Positions 34,291 through 46,230 of a DNA stretch of 64,000 bases are shown one piece after another. The position numbers were made by a program, and so were the translations under genes. The DNA comes from Tenodera sinensis. Its lineage: Eukaryota > Arthropoda > Insecta > Mantodea > Mantidae. Where the stretch lies: positions 150,355,751 through 150,419,750 of the forward strand of contig CM060967.1 of assembly GCA_030765045.1 (NCBI GenBank), read 5' to 3'. The first letter of the stretch is position 1; each line of letters starts with the position of its first letter. The notes under the pieces are model-generated. The model ran no database searches. It was given only the letters and a program-made list of their open reading frames with translations, and had not been told where the DNA came from.

Positions 34291-36620
34291 TTACTTTTTA
34301 AATCGATATTATCTTCTGAAACAGTCTCTTGCGTAAGCCCTCTGAAATCTTAAATAGTAAAACAGAGGCAACAGAGGCTGACTTCACTTTTTTCTAAACA
34401 AGATGGACAGAAATATCATTGATGTATGGTGACAAAAATCAAGTGAAAATACAGACTTGGGAAGATATAACAGAGATCAAGAGAATTTAAAGTGTTTTAA
34501 TGCAACATGGCATAATGTATGTACTGTGAAGTGAAAAAAGGGATGAAGATTAAATAGCCCTTCAATGAAACTGTCCTAAGTGTGATAATTTGAATTAAAG
34601 TGTTTGTTATAAGTTTGAACAGAGATATAGACCTTGGATGGTTATTCGTTGAGCTTTATCGTGTTCCTGATTTTGTTTCTCATTTATGACGAATTTCACT
34701 GAAGATTATACATCAATCTGCACTGCGCCTAAGATTTATGAAAATCAGTTGTCAAGCACTCCAATTGATGCTAAGCCGTGGCAAGATAAGGACCGTTTAT
34801 ATCGAAAATATGTACAAGAAATGTCTTAAATTAGTAAGGCAGCAAGCGTACAATTTCGTCAGATTGAAAAATCCCGTTAACTGCGTTTCGACCAGTGTGA
34901 GCCAGATTGTGAATATTGAAGGTGAACAATGACTACATCACGTGAATTTTCCCATCAGAAGTAGGCACTATTTCATTCTGGCTGTTCAATATTCATGCAG
35001 TAACCATTAATATATCCCCTAAAATTAATATTCATGATATGTTTTTTCCTAACTGAAATCAATAGATGCAAATTTAGAAGTGTTCCTATTTCAGAAGACA
35101 GTGTCCACAAGAAATACATGCATGATTGCTTGCTGGTGGTGATCTATATATATATCTTAAGGGTAGAAGTGCAGATATTCTGACAAATGGTAGTTTAATA
35201 TATGCTCTTTGATATATGCTCTTTTCCCACAGAACAATCAAAGAGTTTACAACTTGGTGCTTTATCTACAGTCGTAACTGCATCTCAAAATTAACAATGC
35301 TACATACCTCAATGCGTGACCACTGGCCTAGATAATCTGAGGTCGTTGGTCTTGCAGAATGCATTGGAACTGATGTTCGGTACAGCATTCGTTTCCGCCC
35401 AGTGCGCATAATGCTTTCTTTGGCACGCCTACTTGAAGACCTACTACTCTTAATAACTAAAAGTATAATTCCGCAAATAAAGCAAATATTGCTGTAATAT
35501 TCATTAGTCCTTAATTACTAGCCCACATAATTATTTGCACTTATACCCCCCAACAGCCTGTATATCTCCAACAAACACTGGAAATAATGCTTAATGCTGG
35601 ACTGCAGCTTTGAAACTTAGGCACACGACTTTTATATTCACGTTGATGTACATTTATATCATCAACAACAAGGTTTAAACCATTTAGACTTGTTCCGGTC
35701 TCATATATTGTCATAAGCCGGCTTTAATAGGCTTTGATTAGGGGCATAGGACTCAGAGAGACATTTCATGTACCGTGAATGTCAGAGATAATGGCAACAC
35801 AGACTTTCTAAACATGACATGATTTACTTACGTGAGATTATCTTCTGATTACAATTTTAAGAACATCACTTTACTTACAATGTGTATTTAATACCTCAAG
35901 ATTCCAGTAGAAATGCGGCGTAGCTGCATCATGAACCATGTCAATAGCTGACAGTCAATAGAGCGTGGAGCTGTAGTCCCTCTAGTTAATGCATTTCGAA
36001 AAGAGACGACGTCAAGTGTACCACCCTAAACTATTAAACAAGCTTAGCAACCTAGCGCTTATAGTCACCAAACCGCGCTAGATTACACGCTAAATCCCTA
36101 AAACGCCACAATGTCAAAACTGCTCTGTCCATCTTCTTCTCGGTCTACCTATATTTATTTTTCCTGTAGGTTTATATGCCATAATTAGTCTGGGAATGCG
36201 GTAATTAACCATCGTTTCTACATGGTACCCCCAATTGTTCCGATAATGTTGAATTTTGTCTGTTAATTGAATATCCTTGACTCTTTATGTATTTCTTCAC
36301 TTCTAAGCTTCATGTCTTAAAATCGCATCTCTGCCACCTCAATATTTACTTCTTGTTTCGTAATTCTCCAACATTCCGAACACAGAATGTATTCCACAGA
36401 AGTGTTGGAACCAACATTACTTTCTAAAATTTTAATTTTCCAGGTTTCTTTTAATGGTACCACACATCTGATTAAATCTATTAATTTCATGCCAATGTCA
36501 TGCTAATTTCATATCTATTCTGAAAAGTATTCCAAGATCATTTTTTTTTTAATTTTATCAGTTTTCGAAATAACTTCAGTGTACACAGAGTGTCTCAGAA
36601 ATTAAACTAATTAAAATAAT
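34291..36620. other. unassigned AT-rich DNA
   Basis: No repeat or gene recognised apart from a short (TA)n near 35143. Confidence 0.5.
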
Positions 36621-36621
36621 A

Positions 36622-37060
36622 TTTAACTAAAACTCTTAGTATACTATAAGGAACAAAAAGAAACGAACCAAGTAAGTAATAGCACCGGAAAGACACTATA
36701 CAAAAGCACTGTTAACAACCACAAATACCACTGGAAAAAAACGAGTAGAGAACACCGTGTGGGTGTAATACGTTGCATTTCTATTGCACACATAAAAATT
36801 ATATTAATTGTATGTACAAGTGGGAATATAGAAAAATATGTGGTTGTTTTGTAAACCAATAGTGAGTAGAGAAAACACGTGAATGTAATACCTTGCATTC
36901 ATACTTCAGTCAGAGAAAATTGTATGAAATGTATTTAGAAGTGAGAGTAGAGAAATAAATGTGTTTCGTAAAATATGTGAGGAGAGAAAACATGTATTAA
37001 ACGCTGCATTTTTATTTCGACAATATAGAAAAGTGTATGCGCTTATTCGTAGAAGATCTA
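36622..37060 (-). repeat. left inverted arm, about 118 bp tandem units
   Basis: GAGTAGAGAA motifs recur at about 36745, 36863 and (degenerate) 36982, each followed by ACGTGAATGTAATAC-type sequence. Confidence 0.75.
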
Positions 37061-37090
37061 CTAGTAACTATTATAGAAATTCTGTCTCTG

Positions 37091-37127
37091 ACACACACAA
37101 AAAAAAAAAACAAAAAAAAAAAAAAAA
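37091..37127. repeat. A-rich tract in the foldback core
   Basis: Two A-runs separated by a single C. It may be simple expansion or an old retroposon tail. Confidence 0.8.
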
Positions 37128-37829
37128 CTGAGATCTGTGACAAATCGCTTCAGTCAGCAACACTCAAATGTATATGTTTTGTAGTAAATAAGCCACTACG
37201 TGGGCAGACTAACAGTTCAAGCCCCCTCTCATACCTCAGACCCAGGTCACCTGGTTTTTATGAGTGAGTCAGTAGTGGTGTTTACGGGCCCGTCAACAAC
37301 TAGATCATTAGGTTGTTCTTAATACGCGATGGCTTCGGTGTTTCTTTCGTTTATATCTGCAAAAATGAAAAAGGGGGAGTAAGGTTTAATTATAAAGGAA
37401 ACAATTACTCTGAAGTGAAGTAAAACCTTCCTGTGAACCCTAACGTAGTTTGCCATTATAGCTACTACTACGAGATCCCAACTTCATAAATACGTCTGTC
37501 TAAAGTTCCAAGCTTCTCCCTTCTCGTCAGGCAAGACGGCTTCTGGAGCCCGTTATGAAATAGTGCAGCAGTTTGTATCTGACGGCAGTAATACTATAAA
37601 CGAGAACTTTTAAGTTTGAGTGGCCTCACGTTCCTTGATGGTAGAAAGGTCAGCTAGAAACTCATTTTTCTCCAACAAAGAAGCTACAGAGAAGATAAAA
37701 GAGATGCTTTGCTGAAGAATAGAATCTTTTAAATGAATTAGATAGGCAGAATACTCATCACGAAATCTACATATATACCAAAATGAATATTTTGTTATAT
37801 TTTGTCCCTTATGGTCTATGCTATTCATT

Positions 37830-38587
37830 TTACTATACAACGTAATATATTTACATAGTTTTCTCTACTTCCTTTTATTTTACACAACACATTAACATAT
37901 CTTTCTTTACTTGTTCTTCTACATGCAATTTATCCAATTTTCTATGATTGAAATACAAATAAAATGTATTACATTGACGTGGGCTCCTTAACTCACTTTC
38001 CTTTTACGTAACACATTCACATGTATTTCTTTTCTCAGTCTTCCACAAACTATCACATTCATACTTTTCTATATTGTCAAAATAGAAGCGCAACGTATTA
38101 TTTTCACATGGTTTTCTCTACTTGCTGTTCTGTTTCGTAACACACTGACATAATCTTCACTACTTATCCTTCAAAAACAACTCAAAATATTTTCTATGAC
38201 TGAAATAGAACTGCTACCTATGACATAGGCACGGTGTTTTCTACTCATTTACACATTCTTTCTCTACTTACACGTCTACGTACATTCATATAATTTTCAT
38301 ATATTTAAAATAGGAATACAACCTCTTACATTTACACGTTTTTGTCTACTCGCTTTTCTTTTACGTAACACATTCACATATATTTACCTTCTCATTCTTC
38401 TACAGGAAATTCATACAGTTTAATACATTATTGAAATAGAAATGCAAGGTATTACATTCACAGGGTTTCCTCTACTTGCTTTTGTTCCTTTAGTATTTGT
38501 GCTTTTGCGTAGTGTCTTCCTGGAGATTTTATATATTTAGTTTATTTTTGATTCCTTATAGTATCCTAAAAGTTGTTATTTAGATAC
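37830..38587 (+). repeat. right inverted arm, about 125 bp tandem units
   Basis: Units at about 37859, 37981, 38110, 38232, 38338 and 38464, each with a (C)TCTACT core preceded by TTACATTCACGTGG-like sequence. Spacing is 106-129 bp. Units are diverged from one another. Confidence 0.8.
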
Positions 38588-40464
38588 TTGGGTGTGTTAC
38601 GTGATATTTTTTAAATGTCTCCGAATAAACGCAAGGCTATTGGGCAAGTGCAACCTAAGTCCAAAAGTTTTAGGAATAAATCGTCAAACCACGGGCAACG
38701 CCGGTTATTTCAGCTAGTAGGTAATATAACGCTACGTGGAAACCACAATAGAAAAACTCTTAAAGCCATAAGAAGGTTGCAAAACTCTTATACCTATAAT
38801 TGTCACAAACGTTTCATTTATTAACATAATATAGTCTTTTTAATATCATTGGATGTCTGAGGTTGTCATATATCTTTTAAATAACTAAACATTTCTTAAG
38901 GCATAATAACTGATACATTTCTATAGAATTTCTAAGGCTAGATTCTTCTTAAATTGGTATGACATTATTTTTGGATCGAACATAATGCTTATTTATAATG
39001 TTTGTAATATTAATTTATTATTTAGTAAGTTACATACCCAGGTTATACGAAGACTCATATTGAAGTTTTTAAAACCACTTAAAATGGAGGTGAACCCGCT
39101 GATACGTTTAAATGTTACAGAAACTATTTTCGATAAGTTGCTTTAATTAACATGAAAAATAGTCAAAGCTGTTCTACTTTATATCTATATTTTCCATAAT
39201 TAAAATTATAAAGCATTATTTTCTCATCTTTTGTACAGCCACATGTTTGCTTCAATTATTGTTGAAAATTTAGACATAGAGCTTTTCTGATTTTGTAGAA
39301 AAAATCAGCCCAGATCTAAACAGAAATGTAAATCCCAAAATTAAATTAATCGGGCCTCCTAAACATTTTACAATAAATAGCTTATAGTTAATAAAGCATA
39401 TCCAAATTTAGAACTTTAACAGCCTATGTAATTTTCCTTTTAATATAATGGCCATTTTCTCATATTTCTAAAATAATTTAAATTCCTATTTGTACCTTAA
39501 CGTAATATAATACACCAGATGCATAATCTAACCCTAGATGTTAATGACACTTACTAAAGAGAGTTTTCCTTGTTTCCTTCTACGTCTTAAAGATAGAAAA
39601 CCACATGGCTCAGATCATGTACAATTTTAAAGGTCAAACTCAAAACTAATAATCTTAATCTAACACTGAAGTCATGATTTCCTTTATCGATGTGGTGATG
39701 CAAGTTGCTACTATAGATTGAAATCCATCTCAAAATCACAAAAACGTTCTCCTAGAATTATACCAGTTGTGTTCAAAATGTCTGTAGCACAATCATGATA
39801 AGCAGAAGAATTTTAATTAAAGTGTAAACTAAGTCTTATCTAGATGTATTAGTATACATTAGAACAATATGTTATTATCTTATTGATATCCTTAAAATGC
39901 CTACTACACACTTATTGCACTAAAACATTATACCATATGTAGAAAGTTAAAAGTTCATTTCCTAATGTGTTTGTTATGTACACTCACTTCCATTAATGCC
40001 GTCCCCGCAGCTTTGCCTTTTACGTGCACAGTTCTAGATTTTTCACATATGAATACATAACTTCGAGCTGCAAATTGGTTTCCCACGTATCCACAATTGA
40101 TCCTCGATACAATAGTACACCCACCACATCAAAACCAAGCCATGTTGTACCAACCTGATTTTACATATACGCCAAACTATTACTTTTTAGTTTTCTGCGA
40201 TCTCTGCATTTGCGTAGCGTTTAATAACTACCGGCGGTAGACACGCGAACGAATGAACATTTACGCAAAATGTGGCTGTAGAAGTTTGTTGCTTTTGGCA
40301 AAGTTGGATAACATTTTCAGGTAGATATTATAATCTGCGTTTACATAGCCCTAGTGGCTCGTTGACTTACCTTGTATAAACACAAACGAAGTACTAGGAA
40401 ATATTGATATCTGCATGTTCTCCTAAGTGACATGGGAGATTCGAGTTTCACTTTCGCGGAAGTC
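38588..40464. other. very AT-rich unassigned DNA
   Basis: Nothing recognised. One 69-codon basic frame at 38615-38824 (MSPNKRKAIGQVQPKSKSFR...) lacks any domain or context. Confidence 0.5.
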
Positions 40465-40668
40465 CCGACCCAGGATCCACTAGGTTCCTGAGGGACCTTC
40501 TTGATTGGGAAGTAGTGGCCCCTGGTCGCGAAAGCCGCATATACTGGCCCGAGGGGCCAAGGTGCTGACCACCTCCCACCCCAGTACTGCACCCCACTCA
40601 TGATGTTTGTGGTGGGCAGATATGGAGAACGCAGCGGCCGGGCGATAAGCCTTGGCTCTGACATTGTT
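40465..40668 (+). mobile_element. SINE family A, 5'-truncated
   Basis: CACTAGGTTCCTGAGGGACC, CTGGTCGCGAAAGCCGCAT, GTACTGCACCCCACTCATGA, ACGCAGCGGCCGGGCG and CCTTGGC follow the family A body. The tRNA head is replaced by unrelated sequence. Confidence 0.75.
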
Positions 40669-40879
40669 ATGTAAGTATGAAGCGGTGATGCTATACGTTA
40701 CCGCATCTAGCAATAAGAATACGAATACGAGTAGGAGAGATATGGAGGGGTTTATTGTACCTCTGCCCCCTCCCTCCCAAGGGGGCACCACCGGAAGCCA
40801 AGATGAGGTGAGTGGAGACACTGGATACAGACTAATGGTACAGACATTGAGAAACTAAGGTTTTCCAAGTGTGACAGAA

Positions 40880-41232
40880 CCTTGAAGGACCATCTCAGGA
40901 GGACCTTGCCGCGAGGTCCAATGGCCCCAGATGCCGCCCGCTTTTCCACTCGGGTCCCACGAACAGCGAGGGCGAAAAGGGTTCCTGTGCCCATATCATC
41001 CCTGCCAAGCTTCGCTGACACTTGTGACCCTGAAAGATCCAAAGGATGAAGGAATGAATGAAATGATTAGTGAAAGGAAATGGAAGGACGGAAATCCTTA
41101 CCAGCATTTGCCTGGCAACCCACGAAAACCCCGAAGAAACCTACGTCAGGAAGGTCGGCCACGGGAATCGAACCCACGACCTCCCGATGTCAGTCTCAAC
41201 CGTTACCGCGGAACCATCGCACACGGCTTACT
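40880..41232 (-). mobile_element. SINE family B, long copy
   Basis: Minus strand: GCGATGGTTCCGCGGTAACG head, box B GTCGTGGGTTCGATTCCCG, GGCCGACCTTCCTGACGTAG, GCCAGGCAAATGCTGG, the ATTTCATTCATTCC tail block, then TTTCAGGGTCACAAGTGTCA and a GC-rich extension to about 40880. The extension is an open frame on the plus strand but has no known domain. Confidence 0.7.
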
Positions 41233-41582
41233 CCATCTAACGGTAATACAGTATCAGATAAAAATAAAGAACTGGTATATTTTGTAAATGTAACGCTTCT
41301 GTGTTGATTAAAAGCAGTGGTTGTTATTATTCGTGCAAACAGACAGGCGTGTTACACAACTGTATCAATTTCAAAGGTATTTTGCAATCAGTGGCAGGCA
41401 GTATACATTTTTGGAACATTTTAACCGACAACCGCTCTATGTAGATGCAGCTTTGAAACAAAGAACTAATTTCAGTGCCTTGCTTCACCATTTTCCACTG
41501 ATATCATTAGTGATTACTTCTTTATTCTCTACTGTGCATATTTTCATTACCAACTTTACTGTTTTTCTGTAACATAATTAAA

Positions 41583-41755
41583 AATTCTGATATTTTGCTT
41601 TCACATGACTTTCTCTACTGTTGTACTAACCATTCTTACAAAGTCTTATTCCTGTGTTAGTTGATATAAACATTTTCAGATATTATCTTATTGCTTATTT
41701 CCTTGTAGGTACAATGGGAGTATGGGAATACAGTAGGCTTTGAGCTCATAGCTTT
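41583..41755 (+). mobile_element. H-family 5' fragment, copy 8
   Basis: TTCTGATATTTTGCTTTCAC then ATGACTTTCTCTACTG, TTATTTCCTTGTAGGTACAA and ATACAGTAGGCTTTGAGC match the first about 170 bp of the family, then similarity ends. Confidence 0.8.
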
Positions 41756-43934
41756 TAAACCTTTTAGATTAAACCTTAACATGGCTAACATATAAGCAAT
41801 GACTAACGATCTTAATATTTATTTATGTAACTAGTGTATAATCTGATTGATTCTGACACGATCATATGTTATTATAAATTTTACGAGTGTCACAATGAAA
41901 AGATTATACACATGTTTCATACGTTTTATTCAACTTTAGCATTGAAATGTGTAAAAATTATACTAATAAATGTGCTAAATGAAAAATTATAATTTATAAG
42001 AGATCACAAATGTATGACATAAAATGGTTGCTAAATACATGGTGTTTCATTTGTTTCAACCGTTATAGAGAAAATTGGATGGTAATGATAAAATTATTGA
42101 AAATATGGAGTGTACTCCACTTGACCTTTTGAACGAAGTCAAGAGCGCTGAGAAAACAAACTAAACTTTTATGTAAAGTAGGCTCCAATTAATATGTCTG
42201 TTGTTGGTTTTGCCTCTAAAATAAATTTAGCGAAATAATTCTTGTGTTTGAATGTTGCTGCACTGGCGAGAGGGACGATTTGAGTTTTTCTTACAGGCAG
42301 GTTGGAGAAACTTGCTATCTTGTTGCCGTAGTAATTACATCATTCATTCTGAGGTACTGCTGCCAGAAATAGGATAATTTTGGCCGATTTATGGCGTCAT
42401 AATAAGCCGTTTTAATGCTAGGATTGCATAAACATAATTTGTAACAATAAAACGAAAGCTCAGAATCGACCAAAACGCACTAAATGTTGCACTAACTGCA
42501 ACTAGGTCAATTGGTGATTGGCCAGTGCACGGTGTCTGGGGTCCATCACCAACTGAAATCGAGAATTGGAATGAAACTTTAGGAAGATACAGAGACAATG
42601 GCTCTTGGAAAAGAAGCGGCCGAATTCCTAACTATCGCCACAAAGTACGCCCCACAGTTACTAGGAAAACTAGCTATACAAAATCAGTAGTGATGGTATA
42701 TGGAGGAATAGGCTACCGTTGACTATCATAAGTAAGTGTACCCTACGGTAGCTTTCCTAGTAGAATTAGTTCAGAACCCACCCGCGTTACCTGTGCGTAT
42801 AATTTACGTTTTTTATCACGTTTTACTAGATTCCTCTAGAAATCGGGAACGTTGACCTTTGGACCTTCAACCTTCTCAAAAGTGAGAGAGGATCGCTTAT
42901 CCTACAGAACATTAACCTTGAAAAACATTTGGTAGGTCCTCTAAGTCACAACAGTTCGGACTGAAGACATCGATTGTGATTACGAATAACGTTTTTTTTT
43001 TAACCGAAAAGCACAATAAAATAAAAAATTATCATCCGAGCTTGTGGGCCGTGGTCTAATGGAAATTCTCGTAGTTTTGGCAGAGCGTATCTCTAAGGAG
43101 GAAATAACCGCATAGATACTCAGCTGAATAGTTATCACCTGTGTCCAAAAATGGCACAAATACTGTGAGTGTATACTGCCGGTGTAAGGAATGGTTAAGT
43201 AACAGTCTCTAATACTGTGTGATATGATCATATTGTACTGTCATGATATTATGATAGTAATTAATTCATTTAATAATAATCTGCAAAGTTAAACCCATAT
43301 TCTCTCTCCAGAACTTGGCTGCAAATAAAAAAGCATGCAGTTAAACTGGAGGCCGAAGTTTTTATATAATGAATATACAAGAAACATTTTAGTTTAGCAC
43401 TGGTGCAATATATTAGCACATACGAGCAGACTCCACGGCGCTCTCTAGATAGCCTATCAATAATCGATTATCGGTTACAGCGACGCCTCCAGGTTTATTT
43501 TCTGGAAATCGCTTCTGCTTGCCCTGCAGACACAGTTGTAGAGGTAATGAAATTTCTCCTGGCTCGTTCAACTTGGCTTTCGTATCATGAACAAGGAAGT
43601 ATTTTGCAGCTCCCCTACAGTGGCAGTGTAATTGACTGAAACTTAACAAGGGAAACATCGAAGCCTATTACGTAATTTCGTTTCCCGAAATGCTTTGCCG
43701 TAGGAGCCTTCCTACAGAAGATTAGCTGCCAACTTTAACAGAATGGTTTCATAATTGAGAGTCGGATGTCACATTTATGCTACAGGCAAGGACTATTTTC
43801 TTTAGATAGACAACTAAACATGTGAGAGAGGGGAGCTCATATTGTGACATTGTACTAGGGCCGACTTCTCTTAAATGTATTATTCTTCTTTTACATAGCT
43901 TTACATAGTCTTATTTTCGAAAATTGAGATTATA
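41756..43934. other. unassigned DNA
   Basis: No recognised feature. Short frames at 42525-42722 and 43403-43639 are without domain support. Confidence 0.45.
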
Positions 43935-43937
43935 ACC

Positions 43938-44190
43938 AAACGTGATGGCTCGGGAGGTCACAGGTTCAAGATCAGTGTTTGGCCTACATGATCTATTGCT
44001 TTTCTCGGGGTTTTCCTCCGGTCGCCAGACGAATGCTGGGTAGGTTCATTACGTCCCTTGAATTTCCTTTGTCTCCATTTCACTACACTTCTCATTTCCT
44101 TTCACCCTTCTTCTGGCTTGTTTCTTTCAGGATGGTAAGTGTCGGCGGTTATCTCGGCGTAGCACAGCAAAAAATATGCTTTTCATAAAC
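43938..44190 (+). mobile_element. SINE family B
   Basis: ACGTGATGGCTCGGGAGGTC and GGTTCAAGATC are head remnants. CGGGGTTTTCCTCCGGTCGC, CAGACGAATGCTGGGTAGGT, the TTTCACTACACTT region and CTTTCAGGATGGTAAGTGTC give the family body and tail. Confidence 0.65.
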
Positions 44191-45550
44191 GTTAATCCTT
44201 TGACGCGGCGGTCTCAGGTCACAGAAATCCCCTTCGGGATATCTAACACCGAGGGTGAGCTTTTTGTCTGATTTTTTTGTCTGTGTATCGTAACTACCCG
44301 CGAAATAAACATCCTATGTGTGTACTATCCGTTTTACCTTACACTTCGAGGTGTAACCTACTGGCCTACGTAGGGCGAGAAAGCGTTGCAACTCGGTTCC
44401 TATACACCATCCGTTATCACGAGAATCTCTCATGACTCCTGCGCTACGCCTATTTAAAGGTACTAACCAACCCAAAACATCTTCTTTTCCTGATTACCCT
44501 CCCCTTATGTAGGACCTACAAGCAAGTGCCTAGGGACAGACGCCTGTCGGGGAGCAGAGGAACCTCTGAACCGGACAGAGTGAAGACCTGGAAGCAAGCA
44601 CCTGGTATGATAGTGAGGAAGAGGATGATATGAAATGCAGACGAAATTGATGATTGGAGAGGTGATAATCACATGTATTAGTAGTTGTTTCAGGGCTACA
44701 TTTATGGCTTGAAATTCATCACCAAAATTTGGCAAAGGTCTTAGGCAGAAATAGAAGTTGAATAAATTGCAAAGCATTCCTGTCCCACTAATACCGTTAC
44801 TGCATCATCGGTATAAAGATGTAACCATTCTTGTTGATGAAAAATTAGGACATGGCCTTTAAATTATCATTGTGGAGTTATGAGGAAAATATTTCGGCTT
44901 CAATATTGTAATATCTTCTAAGCTTTCCTTATGCGCAGCCACTTTAGTAGAAGAATAATTCAACCCATTCCTTCTGATAAGTATTGTCATATTAATATTA
45001 CAAGCAATCAGCTGTCACAGGGTAGTTGCTGGTTACCACATCGAGGATATGAATATTTCCGCTCTGTCATTTAAGCCAGTCATATTAACTACCAGAGAAG
45101 CTCCTTTGCTCTGTTTGCAAATGCAAATGTCTCTACATATTTTATACAATTTGGTGGTGCACAGAGCAACCGCCAGATATTTCACTACGTCAAGAGTTAC
45201 CTTCCTTACACCCCCGTCCCTTTTGCTTCAAATGTGCAAAGCGTATTTGTGATGCATTATAATCTAACGTTTCACAATTGTAAGCATATTCTTTGTCGAA
45301 TCTGCTGTTACAGTTTATTTCTATTGTGGTCAGTAGTGACAGTTACTCTTTTAATATAAGTTCGAGGATTTTAATGTTACCATATTTTATTTCTATTTTA
45401 ATGAGCAGAGATATCATAGATATTCAACTCAAATCTGTGCTATTCCATACCTTCAACAAGGGACAAAGAACGAGGCCAAGCTGCTTCATACCACGTGCTG
45501 TGCCGGCAAGGGCAAAGACATTCAAGTCCGGACTGCCTCGCGGGACTGAT
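44191..45550. other. unassigned DNA
   Basis: A mixed-composition patch at 44330-44560 has no match that I recognise; otherwise AT-rich. Confidence 0.4.
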
Positions 45551-45554
45551 GTGT

Positions 45555-46000
45555 GTACGTGACTGTTAACATTCGAGGTGGCAGAAACAAAAGGGACGTC
45601 GAGAACGTTCTCGAGAATTCTGGCTGAGTTATTTCCGATACGTGTATGTATAAATCCAGAAAGTTCCGAGTGACATGCGTATATAAGGAGGCCAGAAGGC
45701 GAGCGTTAGAGTTGGACATGAGTCAGTCAGTGAGTGTGAGGCAGCTATGCATGTGTGTGTGTGTGTCGTCGAGAGAAGATTCAACGAGCATCGCGAGTGA
45801 TTGTAACTTCCTAATTAAGGTATGAGAGACAAAGGAAGTGAAGAAAGACACTAAATGGACTGAGCAAGGTTATGAAAAGTAAAAACAGAGTTGTGATAGC
45901 CCGAAAGACTGTAAACTGTGAAGATAACTACATTTTTGGTAAAATTTTAGAAGGTTAGTAATAGAATAGTAATCGGACTGATTTTTGTCCTTTGTCACAA
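45555..46000 (+). mobile_element. LTR-like promoter unit, family L2, second copy
   Basis: Same motif order as 9441-10110: TATATAAGGAGGC (45680), GAGTCAGTCAGTGAG (45719), GAGAGACAAAGGAAGTGAAG then AAAGACACTAAATGGACTGA (about 45825). Borders are approximate; the end is taken near TTTGTCACA at 45998. No internal coding region is attached, so it is a solo LTR or fragment. Confidence 0.55.
45599..45686 (+). promoter_or_regulatory. TATA box preceded by heat-shock-element-like palindromes
   Basis: TCGAGAACGTTCTCGAGAAT then TC: alternating nGAAn/nTTCn pentamers (AGAAC GTTCT CGAGA ATTCT, three of four perfect) lie about 65 bp upstream of TATATAA. A further CAGAAAGTTCC lies at 45657-45667. 45599-45614 is a perfect 16 bp palindrome. 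Heat-shock-factor binding is an inference from spacing only. Confidence 0.4.
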
Positions 46001-46124
46001 TAGTGACGTAATGGCTATGTTCGTAGCTAAGGAGTTGAGTAGAGAGATAAACAAACAAAAGCAGAGCTTTCACCCAGCGTAAGCACCAAGATAACCAGAA
46101 TCTCCTGGACGTTTCCCCTCTCTA

Positions 46125-46200
46125 CGGCTCCAGAAAATTCTAGTTTTCTGTGAAAATGCCCAAGGCTATATAAACGAGCGCTTTTACAAGATAGTGAGAA
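46125..46200 (+). promoter_or_regulatory. possible second TATA promoter with GAA/TTC motif
   Basis: CCAGAAAATTCTAGTTTTCT is followed 15 bp later by CTATATAAACGAGCGC (TATA at 46167). It resembles LTR promoter layouts, but no repeat partner was found in the window. Confidence 0.3.
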
Positions 46201-46230
46201 AGTTACTGAGATCATTTGTGATATATAAAA

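Larger units (their letters stand above)
36622..38587. mobile_element. foldback-like element
   Basis: Two arms in inverted orientation (36622-37060 and about 37830-38587) made of tandem units around TTTTCTCTACTC and ACGTAACACATTCA, flanking a roughly 770 bp core. The outer ends also match as inverted repeats: right TCCTTATAGTATCCTAAAAG against left (reversed) TCCTTATAGTATACTAAGAG, and GTATTTGTG...CTTTTG.GTAGTGTCTT in both. Long inverted repeats built from tandem subrepeats are the hallmark of foldback transposons. The core has poly-A stretches and no transposase. The class is an inference; the target duplication was not resolved. Confidence 0.65.

Noticed and set aside
37830..38480. CRISPR-like regular spacing of a short core
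   Set aside because: Units are wholly repeated and diverged, about 120 bp, in a eukaryotic genome; no unique spacers.
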